A stretch of 13,420 nt of DNA from Sphingobacteriales bacterium (lineage in GTDB: Bacteria; Bacteroidota; Bacteroidia; Sphingobacteriales; Sphingobacteriaceae), in the NCBI GenBank assembly GCA_020058405.1, contig JAGVEE010000259.1, positions 1 through 13,420 of the forward strand. The letters are read 5' to 3'. Of the stretch, positions 6,064-12,314 are shown in pieces. The notes below the pieces were generated by a model. That model did not search any database and was not told the DNA's origin. It saw only the letters and a list, made by a program, of their open reading frames with translations. The translations under genes and the position numbers were made by a program. Numbering within the stretch: the first letter of the stretch is position 1; each line of letters opens with the position of its first letter.

Positions 6064-8430
6064 ATGAGAACCAAAATTTTTACTTTTATATTGATGTTGC
6101 TGTATACCGCAACCTCTGCACAATCAACACAAACTGTAAAAGGTAGAATTACTGACGACGCTTCTAAAAGCGTATTGCCAGGAGTAAATGTGATTTTATT
6201 AAATGCTACAACTGTTGTAGGTACAGTAACAGATGTCAACGGATACTTCAAATTAACAAAAATACCAGTAGGTAGGCAATCATTTAAAATTTCTTATTTA
6301 GGTTATGAAGATCAAGTTATAAGTAATGTTTTAGTTACTACTGGTAAAGAAGTAGAGCTAAACGTAAATTTAGTGGAGAAGGTAAATAAAATAAATGAAG
6401 TTGAAATTGTTTATAAAAGATCTTCAGATAAGATAAGCACGAATAATGAAATGAGTACCGTAAGTTCTCGTTCGTTTAATTTAGAAGATACCAAAAAATA
6501 TGCCGGAGCATTAGGAGACCCATCTAGAATGGCGGCGAATTTTGCTGGTGTAAGTGGAGCAAACGATTCGCGAAATGATATTGTAGTGCGCGGTAATTCA
6601 CCAGAAGGAATGTTATGGCAAATGGAAGGATTAAACATCCCGAATCCTAATCATTTTGGTGCACTTTCGAGTACCGGTGGTCCTGTAAGCATGTTAAATA
6701 ATAATAATTTAGATAAGAGTGATTTTATGACGGGCGCATTCCCTGCACAATATGGAAATGCAACCGCTGGAGTATTCGATTTAAAACTAAGAAATGGTAA
6801 CACTGATAAATCCGAATTCGTTGGTCAAATAGGTTTTAATGGTTTTGAATTTGGTGCCGAAGGTCCTTTTTCAAAAAAATCTAAAGCATCTTATTTAGTG
6901 AATTACAGATATTCAACATTAGGAGTTTTTAAAGCAATGGGAATTAATTTCGGCACAGGTTCTGCCATCCCCGATTATCAAGATGTAAACTATAAAGTTT
7001 TTATTCCGCTAAATGCTAAATCTAAACTAAGTATTTTCGGTATTGCAGGAAACAGTAAGGTAAATTTTTTAGGAAACGAGGTGGATACCACTCAAACCGA
7101 TTTGTATGGCTCTGAAAATACAAATACAAAAGTTAAATATGCTACAAGCATTACGGGTGTTACGTTTGACCATCAATTAAATTCAAAAATAAATATAAAA
7201 ATTACTGCAGGATTAACTACTACGGCCGAGCAATTTAATGGTGATTCTATCAGCTATATTACCCGTGAAGAATTTCCAAGTGGTGAATCTAAATTAACTA
7301 CAAATAAATGGAGTGCAAATGCAATTGTATCTTATAAAATAAATGCTAAAAACACTTTACAATTCGGAATGATGAATGATTTGTTGCAATTTGATTTATA
7401 TAATGCGAGAATTGTAAATGGAAATATAAAAAATGTACGAGTAGATATTGAAGATGAAAATTATTTAATGCAAGCCTATGCACAATGGAAACATAGGTTT
7501 ACTCAAAAACTTTCAATAAACACTGGTATTCATAACCAATATCACTCTTTATCAAAAGCAACTTCTGTAGAACCAAGAGTTGGTTTAAAATATTTAGTGG
7601 ATGCTCGTTCTTCGCTTTCATTTGCGTATGGCCTGCATGCACAAGCACAAAATATTTATTCATACTATGTAATTACTCCAACTCCTAACGGTATAGTTTA
7701 TACAAACAAAGACCTAGATTTCACCTACAGTAATCATTATGTATTAGCATACGATTTATCGATTACAGAATATACACGTATAAAAGTAGAAAGCTACTAC
7801 CAGTCATTATACAACATACCCGTAACACAAAATTCAAGTTCGTTTTCTGCAGCGAATATTGGTTCTGATTTTGCACCTTCTAACGTGGATAGCTTAGTAA
7901 ATAATGGCAATGCCACAAACATTGGAGTTGAATTAACTTTAGAAAGATTTTTTAATAAAGGGTTTTATTATTTATTAACTACATCAGTATTTGATTCTAA
8001 ATACAAGGGTAGTGATGGCATAGAACGTAATACCGCTTTTAATACAAATTATGTAGTAAATGCTTTATTAGGTAAAGAATTTAAATTAGGAACAAAAGGC
8101 GATGTGTTAACCCTAAATTTAAAAGTTACACAATCGGGTGGTAGGTATTTAACTCCTATTGATTTTGCAGCATCATCGATTGCTAAGGAAGCAGTGTATG
8201 ATAATGATAGAGCATATTCTGAACGTCAAGATCCATATTTCCGTACCGATTTTAAATTTTCTTACCGCAAAGAAATGAAAAAAAGCACCATGGAATTTGC
8301 AGTAGATTTTCAAAACTTAACAAACAATAAAAATGTATTTCGCCAAAGTTATAATCCCGAAACAAATAGCATTGTAACCGAATACCAACAAGGGTTTTTT
8401 CCGGTACCTATGTTTAGAATGACTTTTTAA
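6064..8430 (+). CDS. TonB-dependent outer-membrane receptor with carboxypeptidase-regulatory-like domain
   Basis: 788 aa. It has a signal peptide (1-19, likely cleavage TSA before Gln20) and an N-terminal carboxypeptidase-D-regulatory-like domain (about 23-106: VKGRITDD, LPGVNVIL, GTVTDVNGYFKL). A plug domain follows (about 125-245: NDIVVRGNSPEGMLWQMEGLNIPNPNHF, AQYGNATAGVFDLKLRNG), then a beta-barrel to the C-terminus, which ends in the phenylalanine typical of BAM substrates. It would import a substrate across the outer membrane using TonB energy. The cargo is unknown: no SusD-like lipoprotein or substrate-specific gene follows, so it does not look like a polysaccharide-utilisation SusC. 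The upstream FNR-type boxes suggest control by the neighbouring regulator. A role in aromatic, metal or siderophore uptake cannot be decided from sequence. Confidence 0.9.
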   Translation: MRTKIFTFILMLLYTATSAQSTQTVKGRITDDASKSVLPGVNVILLNATTVVGTVTDVNGYFKLTKIPVGRQSFKISYLGYEDQVISNVLVTTGKEVELNVNLVEKVNKINEVEIVYKRSSDKISTNNEMSTVSSRSFNLEDTKKYAGALGDPSRMAANFAGVSGANDSRNDIVVRGNSPEGMLWQMEGLNIPNPNHFGALSSTGGPVSMLNNNNLDKSDFMTGAFPAQYGNATAGVFDLKLRNGNTDKSEFVGQIGFNGFEFGAEGPFSKKSKASYLVNYRYSTLGVFKAMGINFGTGSAIPDYQDVNYKVFIPLNAKSKLSIFGIAGNSKVNFLGNEVDTTQTDLYGSENTNTKVKYATSITGVTFDHQLNSKINIKITAGLTTTAEQFNGDSISYITREEFPSGESKLTTNKWSANAIVSYKINAKNTLQFGMMNDLLQFDLYNARIVNGNIKNVRVDIEDENYLMQAYAQWKHRFTQKLSINTGIHNQYHSLSKATSVEPRVGLKYLVDARSSLSFAYGLHAQAQNIYSYYVITPTPNGIVYTNKDLDFTYSNHYVLAYDLSITEYTRIKVESYYQSLYNIPVTQNSSSFSAANIGSDFAPSNVDSLVNNGNATNIGVELTLERFFNKGFYYLLTTSVFDSKYKGSDGIERNTAFNTNYVVNALLGKEFKLGTKGDVLTLNLKVTQSGGRYLTPIDFAASSIAKEAVYDNDRAYSERQDPYFRTDFKFSYRKEMKKSTMEFAVDFQNLTNNKNVFRQSYNPETNSIVTEYQQGFFPVPMFRMTF

Positions 8431-8536
8431 ATTACAAATTACAAATTTCAAATTACGAATTCCGAATTACAAATGTTGAATGATATTTTTACTATATTTG
8501 TTGCATTCGTAATTCGTAATTTTTAATTCGTAATTC
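8431..8536. repeat. AATTACGAATT-word repeat region flanking a promoter element
   Basis: Variants of AATTAC(G/A)AATT occur on the left (8431-8470) and the reverse-complement word AATTCGTAATT on the right, at 8511-8521 and 8525-8535. The longest perfect arms are AAATTACGAATT (8450-8461) and AATTCGTAATTT (8511-8522), 12 bp each. CGAATTAC (8463-8470) also pairs with GTAATTCG (8509-8516). A TATATTTG promoter element lies inside the loop. The region fills nearly the whole 108-bp gap between the receptor and crotonase genes. Confidence 0.75.
8493..8500 (+). promoter_or_regulatory. -7 promoter element for the crotonase gene
   Basis: TATATTTG is an exact match to the Bacteroidota TAnnTTTG element, 38 bp before the ATG at 8539. 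The nearest upstream TTG (8476-8478) is only 14 bp away, shorter than the usual 17-23 bp spacer, so the -33 half is unconvincing. The predicted transcript would start near 8504 and carry the AATTCGTAATT repeats in its leader. Confidence 0.5.
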
Positions 8537-8538
8537 AT

Positions 8539-9294
8539 ATGGAGGCATTCGTAAAATCAAGCATCAACAACGGCATAGGAACCATTACTTTTTTTCATCC
8601 ACAGAGCAACTCTTTGCCAGGAGAAATATTAAGGAAATTAACTTCAGAAATTGAGTTGATGGGTGCGAATGCAGAGGCTAAAGTTATTGTGTTGCAAAGC
8701 GAAGGCGAGAAAGCATTTTGTGCCGGTGCGAGTTTCGATGAATTAATTTCAATTAAAGACTTAGAAACTGGGAAGAAATTCTTTTCAGGATTTGCGGGAG
8801 TAATTAATGCCATGCGTAAAGCGCCAAAGTTTGTTATTGCCAGAGTACAAGGCAAAGCTGTTGGAGGCGGAGTAGGTATTGCTTCTGCAGCAGATTATAC
8901 ATTAGCATCAAGTTCTGCATCTGTTAAACTTAGCGAATTAGCCGTGGGTATTGGTCCTTTTGTCGTAGGTCCTGCAGTGGAGAGAAAAGTGGGTTCTTCT
9001 GCTTTTTGCCAATTAGCCATAAATGCAAGCGAATGGCAAACTGCTACTTGGGCAAAAGAAAAAGGATTGTATGCCGAGATATTTGAGGAAGTTCAGGATT
9101 TAGATAAAGCAGTGAATGAATTAGCACACAAGTTATCAACTTCAAACCCTGAAGCCATGATGTTACTCAAAAAAGCTGCTTGGCAAGGAACCGACCATTG
9201 GGATACCTTGTTAATTGAAAGAGCAGAAATGAGTGGAAAGCTTGTTTTGTCTGAGTTTACGGTAAATGCAATTAATAAGTTTAAAGCTAAGTAG
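8539..9294 (+). CDS. enoyl-CoA hydratase/isomerase (crotonase) family protein
   Basis: 251 aa with a crotonase fold. The oxyanion-hole segments are CAGASFDEL (61-69) and GKAVGGGVGIASAAD (105-119). Of the two catalytic glutamates of classical hydratases, the second is present as Glu133 (LSELAVGIGP), but the first, normally the Glu of GGGCE, is Gly113 here. That argues against a textbook PaaF/2-enoyl-CoA hydratase. The LSE-x-x-x-G-x-x-P segment recalls methylglutaconyl-CoA hydratase-like and isomerase-like members. The nearby paa genes make a PaaF/PaaG role possible, while the E1 dehydrogenase gene downstream would fit leucine catabolism; I cannot choose between them. There is no signal peptide. 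It has its own -7 element and a 134-bp gap to the next gene, so it may be monocistronic. Confidence 0.85.
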   Translation: MEAFVKSSINNGIGTITFFHPQSNSLPGEILRKLTSEIELMGANAEAKVIVLQSEGEKAFCAGASFDELISIKDLETGKKFFSGFAGVINAMRKAPKFVIARVQGKAVGGGVGIASAADYTLASSSASVKLSELAVGIGPFVVGPAVERKVGSSAFCQLAINASEWQTATWAKEKGLYAEIFEEVQDLDKAVNELAHKLSTSNPEAMMLLKKAAWQGTDHWDTLLIERAEMSGKLVLSEFTVNAINKFKAK

Positions 9295-9319
9295 TCTTTA
9301 GTCTCTAGTCTTTAGTCGT
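9292..9319. repeat. 7-bp tandem repeat TAGTCTY overlapping the crotonase stop
   Basis: Four consecutive heptamers are TAGTCTT, TAGTCTC, TAGTCTT and TAGTCGT, followed by a further TAG. The first TAG is the stop codon of the preceding gene. In the gene's frame the period (7) is not a multiple of 3, so gain or loss of units would alter only untranslated sequence after the stop. Confidence 0.8.
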
Positions 9320-9322
9320 TAG

Positions 9323-9392
9323 AATAGCTACGCAGTTGCTCATAGCTCCACGCTCCAGGCTCAATTCTCCCTGTTCCAGGCGCCTAGCTATT
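9323..9392. repeat. GC-richer segment bounded by 8-bp inverted arms
   Basis: AATAGCTA (9323-9330) and TAGCTATT (9385-9392) are perfect inverted arms around a 54-bp segment. This segment is clearly richer in G and C than the surrounding DNA and is made of related words (GCTCCACGCTCCAGGCTC, TTCCAGGCGCC). No gene or known element could be recognised in it. It might form a terminator-like structure for the upstream gene, or be a small inserted repeat. Confidence 0.6.
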
Positions 9393-9405
9393 AAAATACT
9401 TTTCT

Positions 9406-9413
9406 TATATTTG
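9406..9413 (+). promoter_or_regulatory. -7 promoter element for the E1 dehydrogenase gene
   Basis: TATATTTG exactly matches TAnnTTTG and is identical to the element at 8493-8500. It lies 15 bp before the ATG at 9429, implying a short leader of roughly 12 nt. No TTG is seen at the expected -33 distance, which falls at the edge of the inverted repeat. Confidence 0.45.
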
Positions 9414-9428
9414 AGACTTTTGTAAAAT

Positions 9429-11531
9429 ATGCTTGGAGTAAACAAAAAGAAAGTTGAACCTGTACCAGTTGTTCAGCCAAATAGTCAAATTTCTGAAGAT
9501 ATCTTATTAAAAGCTTGGGAGTTAATGTGTACTGCTAAAGCACTCACGGAACTTTATGAAGCGAATAAAGAAGTAACAGCAAAATACGTTCACGCTACTT
9601 CTAGAGGTCACGAAGCCATTCAATTAGCAATGGGTTTGCAATTAAAAGCACAAGATTATTTATCTGCTTATTATCGTGATGATTCTATTTTATTAGCCAT
9701 CGGAATGAAACCTTATGAGCTAATGTTGCAATTATTAGCTAAACGCGACGATCCTTTTTCTGGAGGGAGAACCTATTATTCTCATCCAAGTTTAAATCGT
9801 CCGGATATGCCTAAAATTCCACATCAATCCTCGGCAACCGGAATGCAAGCAATTCCTACCACTGGTATAGCATTGGGTATACAGTACAAAGAAAACACAG
9901 GGTTATTAGCAGTAGATGAAAATTCTCCAATTGTGGTTTGTTCTTTGGGCGATGCATGTATTACTGAAGGGGAAGTAGCAGAAGCATTTCAAATGGCAGT
10001 TCTTAAAAAATTGCCAATTATATATTTAGTTCAAGATAATGAGTGGGATATTTCTGCAAATGCAAAAGAAATTCGTGCAATGGACGCGAGTGAATATGCT
10101 GCAGGATTTAAAGGCTTAGAAGTAAGATCAATTGATGGAACAGATTTTTACGAATCATACAAAACCATTGAAGAGGTAATAAAAACGGTACGTACAGAGC
10201 GTCGCCCATTTTTAATACACGCAAAAGTTCCTCTATTAAATCACCATACCTCTGGTGTTCGAAAAGAATGGTACCGCGATGATTTGGAGGAGGCTGCATT
10301 ACGCGACCCTTTTCCAAAATTCAAAAAACAACTTGCGGATTCGGGTATTGAAGAGTTAATTTTAGATGCATTGGATGCTAAAGTTCGTAAAGACGTACAA
10401 CTACAATACGATCGTGCTTTATTAGCCGACGATCCTCGTCCGGAAGATTTATTTACGCATGACTTTGCCCCAACTCCTGTTACAAAAGAAGAAGGCGAAA
10501 GAGAACCACAAGGAAAAGAAGCTACTGTAATGGTAGATTCTGCATTGTTTGCAGTAAAAGAATTAATGGAGAAACATCCGGAGTGTTTATTATATGGGCA
10601 AGATGTGGGTGCACGTTTAGGAGGTGTATTTAGAGAGGCCGCAACACTTGCCACCAAATTCGGAAGCAATAGAGTATTTAATACACCTATACAAGAAGCA
10701 TTTATTATTGGAAGCACCGTGGGAATGTCGGCAGTTGGATTAAAACCAATTGTAGAAGTACAATTTGCAGATTACATTTGGCCAGGCTTAAATCAATTAT
10801 TTACAGAAGTCTCTCGCTCTTGTTATTTATCAAATGGTAAATGGCCAGTGAGTGCAATTATCCGTGTTCCAATTGGCGCATACGGCAGTGGCGGTCCTTA
10901 TCACTCTTCATCTGTAGAATCTGTTTTAGCAAATATTCGTGGGATAAAAATTTGTTATCCTTCTACAGGGGCAGACTTAAAAGGACTAATGAAAGCAGCT
11001 TATTACGACCCCAATCCAGTTGTAATGTTAGAACATAAAGGCTTGTATTGGTCGAAAATAAAAGGTACCGAAGATGCTAAAACAATTGAACCCGATGAAG
11101 ATTACATCATCCCGATTGGTAAAGGTAGAATTGTGCAAGAATCGAATACCGAAGAACATACTCAAACCATTACCATTATTACGTATGGAATGGGAGTGTA
11201 CTGGGCTAAAAATGCATCGAAACAAATAAAATCTCAAGTTGAAATTATAGATTTAAGAAGCATACATCCAGTAGATACCGAACTAGTTTTTGCATCGGTA
11301 CAAAAAAACGGAAGATGTTTAGTGTTAACAGAAGAACCTGTACATAACTCATTTGCCCAAGCACTTGCAGGCAGAATATCTTCAGCATGTTTTCAGCATT
11401 TAGATGCACCAGTTAAAGTGGTAGGTTCAGAATCTTTACCTGCTATTCCATTAAATTCAACTTTAGAAAAAACAATGATTCCGAATGCCGACAAAGTAAG
11501 TGTAGCCATTAACGAATTATTATCTTATTAA
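9429..11531 (+). CDS. fused 2-oxoacid dehydrogenase E1 (alpha-beta), branched-chain type
   Basis: 700 aa joining the alpha and beta subunits of a thiamine-diphosphate-dependent E1 component in one chain. It decarboxylates a 2-oxoacid, most likely a branched-chain one, and passes the acyl group to an E2 lipoyl subunit. The alpha part (about 20-340) has the TPP motif starting GD at 174-175 (LGDACITEGEVAEAF) and ending at Asn204 (VQDNEW), plus the NHHTSG segment (271-276), like the loop that is phosphorylated in mitochondrial BCKDH. A linker rich in Pro/Glu (about 345-363) leads to the beta part (about 364-700) with GQDVGARLGGVFREA, the cofactor-activating Glu423 (TPIQEAF), QFADYIWPGLNQL and His492 (GPYHSSS). 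Fused E1 proteins of this kind are common in Bacteroidota. E2 and E3 genes are not in the window. The next gene follows after 5 bases. Confidence 0.9.
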   Translation: MLGVNKKKVEPVPVVQPNSQISEDILLKAWELMCTAKALTELYEANKEVTAKYVHATSRGHEAIQLAMGLQLKAQDYLSAYYRDDSILLAIGMKPYELMLQLLAKRDDPFSGGRTYYSHPSLNRPDMPKIPHQSSATGMQAIPTTGIALGIQYKENTGLLAVDENSPIVVCSLGDACITEGEVAEAFQMAVLKKLPIIYLVQDNEWDISANAKEIRAMDASEYAAGFKGLEVRSIDGTDFYESYKTIEEVIKTVRTERRPFLIHAKVPLLNHHTSGVRKEWYRDDLEEAALRDPFPKFKKQLADSGIEELILDALDAKVRKDVQLQYDRALLADDPRPEDLFTHDFAPTPVTKEEGEREPQGKEATVMVDSALFAVKELMEKHPECLLYGQDVGARLGGVFREAATLATKFGSNRVFNTPIQEAFIIGSTVGMSAVGLKPIVEVQFADYIWPGLNQLFTEVSRSCYLSNGKWPVSAIIRVPIGAYGSGGPYHSSSVESVLANIRGIKICYPSTGADLKGLMKAAYYDPNPVVMLEHKGLYWSKIKGTEDAKTIEPDEDYIIPIGKGRIVQESNTEEHTQTITIITYGMGVYWAKNASKQIKSQVEIIDLRSIHPVDTELVFASVQKNGRCLVLTEEPVHNSFAQALAGRISSACFQHLDAPVKVVGSESLPAIPLNSTLEKTMIPNADKVSVAINELLSY

Positions 11532-11536
11532 TAAAA

Positions 11537-12175
11537 ATGAAAAAACTAGTATCCATAATATTTTTACTGAGCATAGTGTTAATGTATGCTGATGCTACTG
11601 CACAGGTACCGAACCGACAAAGAAAAAAACCTGCAAAGAAAGTAGCGCCAAAACCTTTGCCACCACCGCCACCGCCTGCAGAAGTTGTGAAAGAGCCTAC
11701 AATTGAAGAAACAAAAGTATGGATACTTGAAAAAATATTGAAGTACAAACCTTTGGTTTATTTTTCATCAAGTATTGCTGCAAAAAATAATTGCTCATAC
11801 CAAGTTACTGCTGCTTCGTTTGACCAAAACGATCAACTTATTTTACATTTAAAATCGGAACCCACTTCGGTATGTTATAAAGATCAATTACAAACCATTA
11901 CTATTGATTTTACTTTGATTGATGTAAAAAGAACAAATACGGTTGAAACAACCAGAAGAATATTGTTATTCCCGCTTACGCTCGAAAAGCCTTTTAGCTT
12001 AATTTATGCACCAGAAAGTGCAATGAAAAAACAATCTTTAATTCAATATAATACCATCGTAGCATTTGATAAAAGTGCGACGTATGAAACAAATTTGGCC
12101 ACAAGAATGGGCAAAGCGTTCATAAAAATGAATGAATTTAAAAAAGACAACACGGATACAAAGGAGAGTTACTAG
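11537..12175 (+). CDS. secreted proline-rich protein of unknown function
   Basis: 212 aa; family not recognised. Residues 1-22 are a signal peptide (KK, then a hydrophobic core, then ATA with likely cleavage before Gln23). A basic segment (27-39, RQRKKPAKKVAPK) and a run of six prolines (42-47) form a short linker. The rest (about 55-212) looks like a compact globular domain, starting EETKVWILEKILKYKP and containing two cysteines (Cys86, Cys113) that could form a disulfide in the periplasm. There is no lipoprotein cysteine at the cleavage site and no second membrane segment. The gene begins 5 bases after the E1 stop, so it is probably co-transcribed with that cytosolic enzyme, and it is followed by a strong terminator. 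A functional link to E1 is not evident. Confidence 0.8.
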   Translation: MKKLVSIIFLLSIVLMYADATAQVPNRQRKKPAKKVAPKPLPPPPPPAEVVKEPTIEETKVWILEKILKYKPLVYFSSSIAAKNNCSYQVTAASFDQNDQLILHLKSEPTSVCYKDQLQTITIDFTLIDVKRTNTVETTRRILLFPLTLEKPFSLIYAPESAMKKQSLIQYNTIVAFDKSATYETNLATRMGKAFIKMNEFKKDNTDTKESY

Positions 12176-12222
12176 AATATATTTCTATAAAATCAGTAAT
12201 TTTTGAAATTTTTTTGCAAAAT

Positions 12223-12252
12223 ATAGCCCTTTTTATAGGGCTATTCTTTTTT
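12223..12252 (+). terminator. intrinsic terminator after the E1/secreted-protein operon
   Basis: An 8-bp perfect stem (ATAGCCCT 12223-12230, AGGGCTAT 12237-12244) with a 6-nt loop is followed by TCTTTTTT (12245-12252). It lies 47 bp after the preceding stop codon and is the clearest terminator in the window. Confidence 0.9.
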
Positions 12253-12262
12253 GACACGATTA

Positions 12263-12295
12263 TTGCTAGTAGACACTAAAAATCATATATATTAG
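12263..12295 (+). promoter_or_regulatory. possible promoter for the metalloprotease gene
   Basis: TTG (12263-12265), a 22-bp spacer, and TATATTAG (12288-12295) differ from the Bacteroidota consensus TTG/TAnnTTTG at one base of the -7 element. The predicted start point is near 12299, about 16 bp before the ATG. The placement between a terminator and a new gene supports it. Confidence 0.45.
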
Positions 12296-12314
12296 CAAAT
12301 CTAAAAAACTAAAA

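Noticed and set aside
6064..8430. Naming the receptor SusC of a polysaccharide-utilisation locus
   Set aside because: No SusD-like lipoprotein or glycoside hydrolase follows; the next gene is a crotonase with its own promoter element.
10241..10717. Minus-strand open frame of 158 codons inside the E1 gene
   Set aside because: It is antisense to conserved TPP-enzyme sequence and has low-complexity, Ser-rich content typical of shadow frames.
10108..11038. Frameshift or split of the E1 gene suggested by short overlapping frames on both strands
   Set aside because: The 700-codon frame is continuous, with both TPP-binding halves and their key residues in order, so the gene is an intact fusion.
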